In this document: positions 1-9,770 of the stretch, one piece after another
How positions within the stretch are numbered: the first letter of the stretch is position 1
Layout: each line of letters begins with the position of its first letter
Source: Pseudomonadota bacterium
GTDB taxonomy: Bacteria; Pseudomonadota; Gammaproteobacteria; Steroidobacterales; JBCBZW01
Assembly: GCA_039193195.1 (NCBI GenBank)
Contig: JBCCWS010000036.1
Coordinates: forward strand, 1-59,103
Length of the DNA: 59,103 nt
Reading direction: 5' to 3'
Translations under genes and position numbers: made by a program
The notes under the pieces: generated by a model
Seen by the model: the letters and a program-made list of their open reading frames with translations, nothing else
Told to the model about the DNA's origin: nothing
Databases searched by the model: none

Positions 1-121
1 ACACTCGGAAAACGCCGGCCTCAACCCTGAGAACGCCTCACAGGCACTCGCTCAGCTGCGGTCAACGCCCTACGATCTCATCTCAGGGGCTCAACGCCAC
101 ACCTCATGAATAAAGCAGGCT

Positions 122-388
122 AGTGGGCCGCTTGGTAGATAAGGTAACGCTCAGTCTGCGTAGGGGCAGCGTCAGCAAGGCGCGTCGCGCAGCCAATGGC
201 ATCGCCATTGGCAAGCGATGCAACGCCGCGGACGCTGCCCCTGGGCAGACCCGAAGGCCGAGTAGCACGGGCGCCATCGCGGCGTTGGTCAAATGCAGCC
301 GTAGCTCGGCTAGGGCTGCATTCGACCGCCTTGCCCTGGCGCCCGTGCTACTCGCTGAGCGTCACCTTAATCTACCAAGCGGCCCACT
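122..388. repeat. Nested inverted-repeat element (MITE-like, cloverleaf-forming)
   Basis: The outer arms (122-154 and 355-388, about 33 bases) are inverted copies differing by one missing base and one substitution. Inside are two further hairpins. The first pairs 162-173 with 231-242 (12 of 12) and, at its tip, 192-200 with 204-212 (9 of 9, three-base loop). The second pairs 260-276 with 337-353 (17 of 17) and 292-300 with 314-322 (9 of 9). The whole can fold into a three-armed cloverleaf. It contains no plausible gene and no target-site duplication is obvious. Terminal inverted repeats around a non-coding, fully foldable core suggest a miniature mobile element or a structured intergenic repeat, but only one copy is visible here. 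The neighbouring bases 1-121 hold nothing I recognise. Confidence 0.7.
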
Positions 389-1221
389 GGGTCGCGGGGC
401 GGATCGATTGGAAGTGTGCACGTGGGGTCGGCGGCGAGCTCGCCCAGACTAACGACACGGTAGCCATCCTTTCGCAGCAAGGGGAGTACGCGACTGAGTG
501 TCTCGGCGGCGCGCACGCCGCGCCCGTGGGCGTTGTGCAGAACGATGATCGACCCTGGGCGCACGGACCGACGTATATACCAAGCGTGAAAGCTCGTGGA
601 CGTGATGAAGGTGTCGTAGGGGAAGGTGTCAGCGAGGGCGATCTGGTAGCCCAGCTCGCCCGCCACCGCCAACATCTCGTCGTTGAAACGCGCGGACCCA
701 GGGCGGAACCAGTGAATGTCCGCATAGGACGACAAGATAGCATGGGTACGTTCGATGCTGTCTCGAGCCTGCGCATCCTCTAGGCGAAAGGTGGGGGCTT
801 CGACGTAGGTGTGATTGCCGATCTCGTGCCCCCGGGCCAAGATGGCCTCAACGAGTTCCCCATGCAGCTGCGCACGCTCACCAATCAGGAAGAAGGTGGC
901 GTGGGAGTCGTTTGCGGCAAGGACCTCCAGCAGCCCCTCGGTACTCCCTACCACGGGGCCATCATCGAGCGTGAGTGCGATCACACGTTCATCGCAATGG
1001 GCACGGTAAAGCGCGGCGCCGCCGATAGCGGGCCCGGCCACCCGCACAACCGAAGCACATCCTACGACGGCGCCTGTGCTCACGAGCATCGCTAAGGTAC
1101 CGATCAGCGTCCATAGGCGCCGCCGCAACCCTGAGCGCCGGCGCGCGCCGACAGCAGTCGCACTCAATGCGGGCACACCCCAGAAGGTGCGCCCGAAGAG
1201 CGAAGTTCGCACCGACCGCAC
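367..1221 (-). CDS. Polysaccharide deacetylase (NodB domain), probable lipoprotein
   Basis: A 284-residue NodB-family (carbohydrate esterase 4) protein, expected to remove N- or O-acetyl groups from a polysaccharide or peptidoglycan fragment with a bound metal. Visible motifs: TLDDGP at 84-89 (general base and metal Asp), the HxxxxH zinc pair in GHEIGNHT (H132, H137), RPGSARF at 173-179 and the late LH pair at 228-229. The N-terminus has a basic stretch, a hydrophobic segment (about 36-54) and a cysteine in AVVGC (C55) that looks like a lipobox, so it is probably anchored in the cell envelope. The start is uncertain and may lie further in. The last six residues and the stop codon are read from the inverted repeat at 122-388, so the native C-terminus may have been replaced. 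Confidence 0.85.
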   Translation of the reverse strand: MRSVRTSLFGRTFWGVPALSATAVGARRRSGLRRRLWTLIGTLAMLVSTGAVVGCASVVRVAGPAIGGAALYRAHCDERVIALTLDDGPVVGSTEGLLEVLAANDSHATFFLIGERAQLHGELVEAILARGHEIGNHTYVEAPTFRLEDAQARDSIERTHAILSSYADIHWFRPGSARFNDEMLAVAGELGYQIALADTFPYDTFITSTSFHAWYIRRSVRPGSIIVLHNAHGRGVRAAETLSRVLPLLRKDGYRVVSLGELAADPTCTLPIDPPRDPVGRLVD

Positions 1222-1302
1222 AACACCGACGTCACGAAGCTCATCGCAAGGGGACGGATACGCGGCGGCAGCGGTGTGACATCAGGGGCTTCACAGCGTG
1301 CC

Positions 1303-2121
1303 TTAGACTCGCCGTGCTGCCCTGCGCTCGGCGTCCAGCTGCATCAGGTGGAAGTGGGCGCCGACGTTGTCCTGGCACACCACGATATGGCCGACGCCCT
1401 TCGCTTCAAACGGGCCGTACCTCACCTCGCCGCCCAAGGATTTCACCTTGGCCGCGGACTCCTCAGCGTTCGAGACCTCGAAATAGACCGACCAGTGAGC
1501 GGGCATATCCTCCCACTCATCGGTCATCTTGAGCATACCGGCGATATCCTCCGTGCCATCGTGGGCAACCAGGTAGGCGCTCGGTGTTACCGCACCTCGC
1601 CTGTGGGTGGTCCATCCGAACACCTCCGAGTAGAAGCGAGACGCCGCCTCCAGCCCGCGCGTGGCCAGCTCCGCCCAACACAGAGTGCCCGGTTCATCCA
1701 CGCGCGTAGAACCGCAGTGCGAGCCACTCTGCCAAAGGGCGATTACCGCACCTTCCAGATCGGCGAAGTAGGCCAGGCGACCATGCTCTCCGACTTCGCT
1801 CGGCGGCACCACGACCGAGGCGCCCCGCGCCGTGACCTCCGCCACCACGCGATCGATGTCATCCACATGCACGTAGGCGTTCCAGCAAACGGGCGCACCC
1901 GCGGCGACCATTTCCTCCGGGAGCTCGCCGAGCCCGGCGACGACTTCGCCGTCGAGTTCGAACATGGCGTAGGGTCCGTGATCGCCCTCGGGCGGTGACG
2001 GCTGGTCGATGGCCTCCCAACCGAACAGGCCTGCATAGAAGGCCTTGGACGCCGCGTAGTCCGGCGAGGACAGGTCGACCCAGTTAAAATCGCCGAAGCG
2101 GCGTTGGCTGACTACGCTCAT
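1303..2121 (-). CDS. Two-domain VOC (glyoxalase/bleomycin-resistance fold) protein
   Basis: A 272-residue protein of two tandem VOC domains. The first starts near FNWVDLSSPDYAASKAFY and the second near LCWAELATRGLEAASRFY, each with the typical helix ending FYxxxFGW. The arrangement resembles the CFP30B/hydroxylase-like VOC group; substrate and metal use cannot be read from the sequence. The frame is open to 2217, but I place the start at the ATG at 2121 because the family homology begins just after it and the upstream residues look like translated non-coding sequence. It is divergent from the peptidase gene at 2303. Function beyond the fold is not known. Confidence 0.8.
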   Translation of the reverse strand: MSVVSQRRFGDFNWVDLSSPDYAASKAFYAGLFGWEAIDQPSPPEGDHGPYAMFELDGEVVAGLGELPEEMVAAGAPVCWNAYVHVDDIDRVVAEVTARGASVVVPPSEVGEHGRLAYFADLEGAVIALWQSGSHCGSTRVDEPGTLCWAELATRGLEAASRFYSEVFGWTTHRRGAVTPSAYLVAHDGTEDIAGMLKMTDEWEDMPAHWSVYFEVSNAEESAAKVKSLGGEVRYGPFEAKGVGHIVVCQDNVGAHFHLMQLDAERRAARRV

Positions 2122-2302
2122 CGCGATCACGCTCCCAGTGGCCCGAGGCGGCGGCAGTACCGCATCGGTCGGCAGATACGGGAGCAGTATAGGCTGGATC
2201 CGCCTCGACACGAGCACTCGTGCCGTGCGTCGCTACGCTCGCCCTTATCGCGCTGCTCGCCGTGTATGCTTGCCGGCGAATCCATTGCTGGAGCCTGCCC
2301 TC

Positions 2303-4711
2303 GTGCCACTCACCACTCCCATTGCGCGCGCTTACCGCCTATCGCTGCTTACGGTACTTACCGCGATGGCGAACGCAGCCTCGAGCCAGCCCGCCGATCT
2401 CGCGCAAATCATGGCCGATCCAGATTGGATCGGGAGCCCGGTACAGGGGCTCTGGTGGCAGCTCGATGGCTCACGTGCGCTCTATCGCGTGAAGCGTTCG
2501 GGCTCCAGCGCCACCGATGTGATCGCCGTCGACCTCGCGAACGGCGAGTCACGCGTACTCGACTTCGCTGCACAGGCGAGCAGCGACGGCGCATCACCTG
2601 TCATCGACGCTCGGGGGCAACGGGCGCTTTTCACCCGCGAGGGCAGCCTCTGGCTGCGCGACTTGCGCAGCGGCGACCTGCGTCAGCTCTCAAGCGCCGA
2701 TGTGCCGGTCTCCTCACCGCGTTTTGGGGCTGAACCGTCCACGGTGCACTTCCAACGCGGTGGTCGCTGGTGGCAGCAGGACTTGGACACCGGTGTGGCG
2801 CACGCCATAGCACAGCTGAAGTTTGAAGACCCACCTTACGAGGTCGAAGAAGGCAGCCTAGCGGCGGATCAGGTGCGCCTTTTCGTCGAGGTAGCCGACG
2901 CCGTCGAGGCGCAGCGCGCGGCACACGAGGAGGCGCAGACAGCGGCCGCACTCGACGCGGGTCGCCCCACAGCGCCGTGGTACCTCGGCACCGGTATGCG
3001 GCTCATCGCGTCCGCGCCGTCGGCGGACGGTCGCTGGCTACTGGCAGCGATCGGCCCCGCCAAGGAGGACGAAGGCAAGCAGGATCAAATGGCGAAGTTC
3101 GTCACCCGTTCCGGCTACGTGGAAGTGGAAGACGTGCGCCAGCTGGTCGGACGCAACGCACGTGCAGGCCAAAGCCTTTGGTTGCTCGACCTGCACACGC
3201 GCACCAAACACCCCATCGACCTAACGACCTTGAGCGGCACGGACGTCGACCCCCTCGCCAGTCTGAAAAGAGCCCAAGCCCTAACGCCACACGATGGTGA
3301 CAACCCGCGCCCCGTTTACATCAGCGATCTGCAGTGGCACCGGACAGAAGCTGTTGTGGCAGTGCAGCTATTCGCCGTCGACAACAAGGACCGCTGGCTG
3401 ATCACGGTGGACGCCCGCGGCGACGCCCCCGCAATGAGCGAGCGCCATCGCCTGCACGATCCAGCCTGGGTAAGCTACTCCTTCAACGAGTTCGGTTGGG
3501 TGCCGGCCAATTCCGCCGGCACCCTCTGGCTACTGTCCGAGGAGTCGGGCTACAGCCACCTCTACACGCTCGATCTAGAAGACGGCGCTCTTCGCCAAAT
3601 CACCAATGGCACTTTTGAAGTCTCTCAGGTAACCCCGGAGGCCAGCGGCGACACCGTCCTCGCCGTTAGCAACCTCACCCACCCCACCGAGTACGATCTG
3701 TATCGTATCGACCTCGCGAGCGGAGAGCCTAGTCGACTCACGGAACTGCTGGGCGTGGAAGACTACGCTCGCCTACCCGGAGCGAGCGGTCACGTGCTCG
3801 TGCGCCACTCCGGCCCCTACCTGCCTGCCCAGGCATCCCTGGTCGATGGCAGCACGGGGCTCGTACGCCAGCTGACGGACACGCGCACGCCGGCCTATCG
3901 CGAGATCCTCTGGCAGCCACCCGCCTACGTCGCCGTCCCCTCGAGCCATGATGCTGGGGCGCCGGTCTGGTCGAAATTCTACCCCGCACGCGGCGAGGCG
4001 CGCGAAGGCGGTAAGCGCCCGGCAGTGCTGTTCGTGCACGGCGCCGGCTACACGCAAAACACGCACCACAAGTTTCCGTACTACTTTCGCGAGCAGATGT
4101 TCCACACGCTGCTCACCTCGCTCGGCTACCACGTCCTCGATATGGACTACCGTGCCAGCCGCGGGTACGGCCGTGATTGGCGCGCCGCCATCTACCGCCA
4201 GATGGGGACCCCGGAGCTCGAAGACTTAATCGACGGGGCCCAGTGGTTGATTCGAGAGCACGATGCGGACCCAGGCCGAATCGGTGTCTACGGCGGGTCC
4301 TACGGCGGCTTCATGACTTTCATGGCGATGTTCAACGCGCCGGAGGTGTTCGCCGCCGGGGCCGCGCTGCGCCCGGTGACCGACTGGGCCCACTACAACC
4401 ACCCCTACACCAGCAACATCCTCAACACCCCGCAGGTCGACCCGGAGGCCTACCTGCGCAGTTCACCAATCGAGTTTGCCCACGGTCTACGCGGTGATCT
4501 GCTGATCAGCCACGGGATGCTGGATGACAACGTGTTCTACAAGGATTCCGTGCGCCTAGCCCAACGCCTGATCGACCTTGGCAAGACCGACTGGGAACTC
4601 GCCTCCTACCCCCTAGAGCCGCACGGCTATATCCACGCCTCGAGCTGGCTGGACCAGTACCGACGCATCCTTAAGCTCTTCGAAAGTTCGATCGGCAAGC
4701 CCGCACCGTAA
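2303..4711 (+). CDS. Exported S9 family peptidase (prolyl oligopeptidase / DPP IV-like)
   Basis: A serine peptidase of the prolyl oligopeptidase family: an N-terminal beta-propeller followed by an alpha/beta-hydrolase domain. With the GTG at 2303 as start it has 802 residues and a good signal peptide (positive AR and YR positions, a hydrophobic run, then a small-residue cleavage zone near ANAASSQ). The catalytic triad is visible: Ser666 in GGSYGGF, Asp741 in LDDNV and His774 in PHGY. Propeller-like repeats occupy roughly residues 40-540. It likely releases dipeptides or cleaves proline-containing peptides in the periplasm. The frame is open from 2138, but that extension is arginine-rich and signal-less, so I prefer the GTG; this choice is an inference. 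Confidence 0.88.
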   Translation: MPLTTPIARAYRLSLLTVLTAMANAASSQPADLAQIMADPDWIGSPVQGLWWQLDGSRALYRVKRSGSSATDVIAVDLANGESRVLDFAAQASSDGASPVIDARGQRALFTREGSLWLRDLRSGDLRQLSSADVPVSSPRFGAEPSTVHFQRGGRWWQQDLDTGVAHAIAQLKFEDPPYEVEEGSLAADQVRLFVEVADAVEAQRAAHEEAQTAAALDAGRPTAPWYLGTGMRLIASAPSADGRWLLAAIGPAKEDEGKQDQMAKFVTRSGYVEVEDVRQLVGRNARAGQSLWLLDLHTRTKHPIDLTTLSGTDVDPLASLKRAQALTPHDGDNPRPVYISDLQWHRTEAVVAVQLFAVDNKDRWLITVDARGDAPAMSERHRLHDPAWVSYSFNEFGWVPANSAGTLWLLSEESGYSHLYTLDLEDGALRQITNGTFEVSQVTPEASGDTVLAVSNLTHPTEYDLYRIDLASGEPSRLTELLGVEDYARLPGASGHVLVRHSGPYLPAQASLVDGSTGLVRQLTDTRTPAYREILWQPPAYVAVPSSHDAGAPVWSKFYPARGEAREGGKRPAVLFVHGAGYTQNTHHKFPYYFREQMFHTLLTSLGYHVLDMDYRASRGYGRDWRAAIYRQMGTPELEDLIDGAQWLIREHDADPGRIGVYGGSYGGFMTFMAMFNAPEVFAAGAALRPVTDWAHYNHPYTSNILNTPQVDPEAYLRSSPIEFAHGLRGDLLISHGMLDDNVFYKDSVRLAQRLIDLGKTDWELASYPLEPHGYIHASSWLDQYRRILKLFESSIGKPAP

Positions 4712-4739
4712 CCGAGTTGCGACGCGTCTCGCGCGCCCG

Positions 4740-6782
4740 CTAGTGCTCCTCGGCGGGTCGCGCTTTGGCGTCGTCCCGGGACGCGAGCACCGCTTCGGAC
4801 AACCACCTCAGCCGTTCGCCGAGCAAGGCCCAAGCGTGCACCTGGGACGGCTCATCGAGGCGCGGCTCCAGCTGTTCGTGCAGGAGCGCGGCCGTGGCGA
4901 CCTCAGTGCATTGCTCGGCCGTGAGACGCACCACCCGAAGTCGTCCGGCGCTGATCGCACGCTCCAGCATCGATGCGGCGACGGGCCAAGCGGGGTTCGG
5001 CACGTCCATTTCACCGGGCAAGCGCAGGCACACGGTGACGGTGCGCTCGCCGAGCAACGCGCGCCGCGCGAGCTGCCCCCAGCGCTGACGGGTGTCGGCG
5101 ACCCCGACGGCAATGCCGTAGCGCATATCATCCCCCTGCCAGCACAGCTGAGTAAGGGGCGGATCCCCAGCGATCACATCGACTCCGTCGACTACCCGGT
5201 CGCCGAGCAGTCTCAACAGGGGGACCAAGGCGTCGTGCACTTGAACGGGCGTTGGCTCGGCAACCTCTTCCCGTGCGGCCTCCCACGCGGCGCTGAAGGA
5301 ATCCACAGCCGCGGCGCCCTCGCTCAAGGGCGCCTGTCGGTCCGCCAGTGGCGCCACCGACATGCCCAACACTTCGCTTCGGTAGCGCTCAGCGCAGCTG
5401 GCGAGAAATCGACGAGCGCCCAGGGACGACGGACCGCTCCCATCGCTGGCGAGGTGAGATCGCAGCCACTCACCATCACCGACCATCGCCTGTGCTTCGA
5501 CACGGGTGACGCCCGCTGCGCGCAAGCGCGCGTCGACCAGTCGCTGCGCATCGATCACTCCGAGTCCCTGCAGCGACACTGGGGATCGCCAACGCCGTTG
5601 CAAATCGCCGCTCCACTGGGCGACACATCGGGCGTGGGCCACCTGGTCCAAGGCGACCACGAGCACCGCGTGAGCAAGCGACGGGGCGATCGCTTCGAGC
5701 ATTTGTGCCAGGGGATCCTGCTCGCGCGGCAGGGGGCGGCGTGAACGTCCGGTGGCGTCGTCACGACCACCCGCACTGACGCACTCGTGATGCTCCACGC
5801 AGAACACCAAGGGCACGTAGAAGGCCGCGAAGTGCGAGAGGTCGGCGATGCGCTCAAGGGCTTGCTGCCGTGCGATTTCGCCGTCGCCTTCGAGTACGAG
5901 GCGATCGCATTCATCAACGCCCATTTGGTCACACAGCTCGGTGGCCACAGGATGGCCCCCTATCCAGCGCCGACAGGCCGCTCTGAGCTCCAAATCATCG
6001 GCGAACAGGAGCGTGTGGAAGACGTTGAGCCACGTACTCAAGCGCGCCTCGGTTACCACGCCGCGAAGACGCAGCGCATCGGCGACCGCGTCGAGAAGCG
6101 CCGGCTTACCCAGGACGTGATCGAGCAGCGTCTGCCAGTGCGCGGAGCGCGTTAGGTCTGGCGGCAATCGCTGGGCCGCCTCGTGGAGGCGCTTGGAGGC
6201 AGGGGTACGCTCCCCAGCGCGTTCCGCGGAGGCGGCCAACAGCTCACGCACAGCCCCCGCCAAAACGCTGCGCGCGAGAGCCGTCCAGTGAGACTCGATC
6301 GCTAGCGTGGTCGCGCGATCGGCGGCCAAGGTGGTGGTGGCCGGCGCCAGCGCACCACCAGCCTCAGCGCGGTCCAGGGCCTGCACCAGCGCGCCGAGCG
6401 CACCTCGCTCCCAGTATGGGGTGCTTCCTGGCATCACGCCCGGTCCCACCGCGATCACCACCGCGTCGCCGTCCAAGCGTTGGGCAAGCGCGTTAAAAAA
6501 GTGGGTTTTGCCAAAACCCCGGCCCGGTGCGGTCACCACCCATGCTGGGCGGCCGGCACGCAACGGCTGGTAACGCGATTGAAACGCTTGGCGCATCCAC
6601 TGCACATCACCTGTCAACCGCTCGATGAGTTCGCCGTTGGCCAACCGCTCGCCTGGACCCAGCTCCCCGACGCCAGGGGCTGGCGCATGCGCCTCGCGCA
6701 CGCCGGGGGCGAGCACCTCCGCCGCTTCATCGAAGGGCGTAGGGGTGTCGACCGGCAGTTGCGGGCTTGGTTGAGTACTCAT
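4740..6782 (-). CDS. Unrecognised P-loop ATPase, 680 residues
   Basis: I do not recognise a named family. After a proline/alanine-rich leader (1-45) there is a Walker A loop GRGFGKT at 87-93 (in [15 protein letters not shown]). Plausible later ATPase strands are a hydrophobic run ending CVEHHE (Walker B-like) and VLVVALDQ (sensor-like). The layout suggests an AAA+/STAND-like ATPase of the Orc/KAP type: an ATP switch domain followed by a long helical region rich in Leu, Ala and Arg. There is no signal peptide or membrane segment, so it is probably cytoplasmic. It stands alone between a convergent peptidase gene and the divergent ugd gene, so context does not reveal its partner. Confidence 0.7.
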   Translation of the reverse strand: MSTQPSPQLPVDTPTPFDEAAEVLAPGVREAHAPAPGVGELGPGERLANGELIERLTGDVQWMRQAFQSRYQPLRAGRPAWVVTAPGRGFGKTHFFNALAQRLDGDAVVIAVGPGVMPGSTPYWERGALGALVQALDRAEAGGALAPATTTLAADRATTLAIESHWTALARSVLAGAVRELLAASAERAGERTPASKRLHEAAQRLPPDLTRSAHWQTLLDHVLGKPALLDAVADALRLRGVVTEARLSTWLNVFHTLLFADDLELRAACRRWIGGHPVATELCDQMGVDECDRLVLEGDGEIARQQALERIADLSHFAAFYVPLVFCVEHHECVSAGGRDDATGRSRRPLPREQDPLAQMLEAIAPSLAHAVLVVALDQVAHARCVAQWSGDLQRRWRSPVSLQGLGVIDAQRLVDARLRAAGVTRVEAQAMVGDGEWLRSHLASDGSGPSSLGARRFLASCAERYRSEVLGMSVAPLADRQAPLSEGAAAVDSFSAAWEAAREEVAEPTPVQVHDALVPLLRLLGDRVVDGVDVIAGDPPLTQLCWQGDDMRYGIAVGVADTRQRWGQLARRALLGERTVTVCLRLPGEMDVPNPAWPVAASMLERAISAGRLRVVRLTAEQCTEVATAALLHEQLEPRLDEPSQVHAWALLGERLRWLSEAVLASRDDAKARPAEEH

Positions 6783-6940
6783 TCCGCACGATTGTAGCGA
6801 GCCGCCAACAGGTGAACCAACCGCGCTCGAGCCGGATTTACGCCGTGGGAACAGTGCACTCGCGCTTTATGGGGGCACAACGTTACACTCCGCGACTCCC
6901 TGTTCGCCCCATCGGGCTTGAGCGAAGGAACCTCCTACTG

Positions 6941-8275
6941 ATGAATGTCACCATCTTCGGGTCTGGGTATGTGGGCCTGGTCACGGGCACGTGCTTCGCG
7001 GAGACCGGTAACCACGTCGTCTGCATGGACGTGGACGCGGCAAAGATCGAGGGCTTGAAGCGCGGCGAGCTGCCCATCTACGAGCCGGGCCTAGCCGACA
7101 TGCTGGAGCGCAACGTCGCTGCCGGTCGCCTGGAGTTCACCACGGACGTGGCCGCAGCCGTGGCCCATGGCCTGTTCCAGGTGATCGCCGTGGGCACGCC
7201 GCAGGATGAGGACGGTTCCGCCGATCTGCAGTACGTGCTCAGCGTGGCCTCCAACATCGGTCGACACATGACCGCCTACCGCATTGTCATCGACAAGTCG
7301 ACGGTGCCCGTGGGCACGGCTGATCGGGTGCACGAGACGATCGACGCGGAGCTGGCCCAACGAGACGCTGACGTCGCCTTCGACGTCGTCTCCAACCCTG
7401 AATTTCTCAAGGAAGGCGCGGCGATCAGCGACTTCATGAAGCCAGACCGGATCATCGTCGGCACGGACAACCCGCGTACGGGCGAGCTGCTCCGAGCCCT
7501 GTACGACCCCTTCACGCGCAATCGTGACCGCCTGCTCATGATGGATGTCCGCTCGGCGGAACTGACCAAGTACGCGGCGAACGCAATGCTCGCCACCAAG
7601 ATCAGCTTCATGAACGAGATGGCCAATATCGCCGAGCGCTGCGGCGCGGATATCGAGCAAGTGCGCAAGGGCATCGGCTCCGATCCGCGCATCGGCTATC
7701 ACTTCATCTACCCTGGCGCGGGCTATGGAGGATCCTGTTTCCCGAAAGATGTAGCCGCCATCATCCGCACGGCCCAAGACCTGGACTACCCGGCGCGCCT
7801 GCTCGAAGCGGTCGACGACGTTAACGACCGACAGAAGGAGCGGCTGTTCGAGAAGATCAGCGCGCAGTACGGGGGTGATTTGGCTGGCAAGACCTTCGCC
7901 CTGTGGGGCCTCGCCTTCAAGCCGAACACGGACGATATGCGCGAGGCACCGAGTCGCGTGCTGATGGAGGCCTTGTGGGCCGCCGGAGCCAGGGTCCGCG
8001 CCTACGATCCCGTCGCCCGTGAGGAAGCCGCTCGCCTATACCCAGAACAGGCCGGCCTCACCCTGTGCGAAAGCGCGATGGACGCGCTGGAAGGGGCTGA
8101 CGCCCTGGTGATCATCACCGAGTGGAACGAGTTCCGCAGCCCGAACTTCGATCGCATCAAACAGGAGCTGTCCGAAGCGCTGATCTTCGACGGGCGCAAC
8201 CTCTACGACCCTGCGCTCCTTGGAACGCTTGGCTTTAAGTATCACTCGGTAGGCCGAGAACCGATTCTCAACTAA
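6941..8275 (+). CDS. ugd: UDP-glucose 6-dehydrogenase
   Basis: A 444-residue enzyme that oxidises UDP-glucose to UDP-glucuronate with two NAD. It has the N-terminal Rossmann motif [11 protein letters not shown], the central dimerisation helix region, and the catalytic cysteine in GGSCFPKD (C266). Length and motifs fit the Ugd family rather than GDP-mannose dehydrogenase. The frame is open from 6767, but the ATG at 6941 begins exactly at the conserved MNVTIFGSG start and has GAAGGA about 11 bases upstream. It opens a plus-strand run with the ManC-type and AlgC-type genes, making precursors for the exopolysaccharide that the adjacent SLBB protein probably exports. Confidence 0.95.
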   Translation: MNVTIFGSGYVGLVTGTCFAETGNHVVCMDVDAAKIEGLKRGELPIYEPGLADMLERNVAAGRLEFTTDVAAAVAHGLFQVIAVGTPQDEDGSADLQYVLSVASNIGRHMTAYRIVIDKSTVPVGTADRVHETIDAELAQRDADVAFDVVSNPEFLKEGAAISDFMKPDRIIVGTDNPRTGELLRALYDPFTRNRDRLLMMDVRSAELTKYAANAMLATKISFMNEMANIAERCGADIEQVRKGIGSDPRIGYHFIYPGAGYGGSCFPKDVAAIIRTAQDLDYPARLLEAVDDVNDRQKERLFEKISAQYGGDLAGKTFALWGLAFKPNTDDMREAPSRVLMEALWAAGARVRAYDPVAREEAARLYPEQAGLTLCESAMDALEGADALVIITEWNEFRSPNFDRIKQELSEALIFDGRNLYDPALLGTLGFKYHSVGREPILN

Positions 8276-8334
8276 CAAAAAGGCAAGGCGGTGGCGATTT
8301 CCTGCCACCAAGCCGACCCCCGGGGTATCCGAAG

Positions 8335-9768
8335 ATGACCATCACTCCTCTGGTGCTCTCAGGCGGCTCAGGCACGCGCCTGTGGCCGATGTCACGCGAG
8401 CTATATCCAAAGCAGCTGCTCCCCCTGGTATCGGAGCACACGATGCTGCAGGACACGATCCTGCGTCTGCACGGGCTCGCCGGACTAGAAGCGCCCATGG
8501 TGGTTTGCAACAACGCCCACCGTTTTCTCGTGGCGGAGCAACTGCGCCAGATCGACCACGCGGCACAGGCGATCCTGCTCGAGCCGGTCGGGCGCAACAC
8601 GGCCCCAGCGGTGGCCGTGGCGGCTTACCACTGGTTGGCTCAACAGACCAACGACGAAGACACCACCCTGCTGGTCTTACCCGCCGATCACGTGATCCTC
8701 GATGCGGAGCGCTTCCGCGTGGCCGTGGAGCAGGCAGCGGTTGCCGCGAGCGAAGGTCACTTGGTGACCTTCGGCATTACCCCAATGCGCGCAGAGACGG
8801 GATACGGCTACATCCGCTCAGGCAACGCAGTCGCAGATCTCGGCGATCGCGTACGTCAGGTGGCCCAGTTCGTCGAGAAGCCGGATGAGTCCACCGCTAA
8901 GGGCTACGTGGCGAGCGGCGACTACCTCTGGAACAGCGGCATCTTCATGTTCTCCGCGCGCCGCTACCTCGAGGAGCTGGCGCGCTTTGCGCAACCGATC
9001 GCGAGCGCCTGTGAGCAAGCCTGCGCCAACGCCAGCGGCGACCTTGACTTCGTTCGTCTGCAAGAGGCTGCCTTCGAAGCCAGTCCGAGTGACTCGATCG
9101 ACTACGCGGTAATGGAGAAGACAGACCACGCGGTGGTGGTCCCGATGGACGCGGGCTGGAGCGATGTCGGCACCTGGTCTTCGCTCTGTGACGCCAGCCA
9201 AGCCGATGAGCAGGGCAACGTCAGCACCGGCGACGTGCTGCTGGAGGACACGTCCGAATGCTACGTGCGCGCCTCGCACCGCTTGGTCGCCGCCGTTGGC
9301 GTTGAGAAGCACGTGATCGTGGAGACGTCGGACGCCGTGCTCGTGGTGCCCAAGGACAGGGCGCAAGACGTCAAGAAGCTGGTCAACGCACTCAAGGCGC
9401 GCCGGCGCGAAGAAGCGAGCTTGCACCGTGAAGTCTACCGCCCCTGGGGCTCCTACGACAGCGTGGACAACGGCACCCGCTTCCAGGTCAAGCGTATCAC
9501 CGTAAAGCCAGGCGCCGAGCTGTCACTACAGATGCATCACCACCGCGCAGAGCACTGGATAGTGGTCAGCGGCACAGCGGAGGTGACCTGCGGCGACAAG
9601 GTCTTCCTGCTCACGGAAAACCAATCCACCTACATCCCGATCGGCACCCAACATCGCCTGGCAAATCCGGGCAAGCTGCCCCTGGAGCTGATCGAGGTGC
9701 AGTCCGGTAGCTACCTCGGAGAAGACGACATCGTGCGTTTCCAGGACAACTACGGACGGGCCCGATAG
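8335..9768 (+). CDS. manC: Mannose-1-phosphate guanylyltransferase / mannose-6-phosphate isomerase (type II, bifunctional)
   Basis: A 477-residue ManC/AlgA/XanB-type protein. The nucleotidyltransferase domain has the GTP-binding signature GGSGTRLWP at 10-18 and a sugar-nucleotide FVEKP motif. The C-terminal cupin domain (about 365-475) carries the isomerase-type metal ligands in [11 protein letters not shown] and PWGSYDS. It makes GDP-mannose from mannose-1-phosphate and may also interconvert fructose-6-phosphate and mannose-6-phosphate. The next gene starts two bases after its stop, so the two are almost certainly co-transcribed. Whether the isomerase activity is retained cannot be judged from sequence alone. 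Confidence 0.94.
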   Translation: MTITPLVLSGGSGTRLWPMSRELYPKQLLPLVSEHTMLQDTILRLHGLAGLEAPMVVCNNAHRFLVAEQLRQIDHAAQAILLEPVGRNTAPAVAVAAYHWLAQQTNDEDTTLLVLPADHVILDAERFRVAVEQAAVAASEGHLVTFGITPMRAETGYGYIRSGNAVADLGDRVRQVAQFVEKPDESTAKGYVASGDYLWNSGIFMFSARRYLEELARFAQPIASACEQACANASGDLDFVRLQEAAFEASPSDSIDYAVMEKTDHAVVVPMDAGWSDVGTWSSLCDASQADEQGNVSTGDVLLEDTSECYVRASHRLVAAVGVEKHVIVETSDAVLVVPKDRAQDVKKLVNALKARRREEASLHREVYRPWGSYDSVDNGTRFQVKRITVKPGAELSLQMHHHRAEHWIVVSGTAEVTCGDKVFLLTENQSTYIPIGTQHRLANPGKLPLELIEVQSGSYLGEDDIVRFQDNYGRAR

Positions 9769-9770
9769 CC

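Noticed and set aside
122-388. Integron attC site
   Set aside because: The long palindrome first suggested attC, but the paired GTTRRRY and RYYYAAC core sites are missing and no integrase or cassette array is near.
4743-5744. A 333-codon frame antisense to the P-loop ATPase
   Set aside because: The minus-strand product has a Walker A motif and a sensible composition; the plus-strand product has neither.
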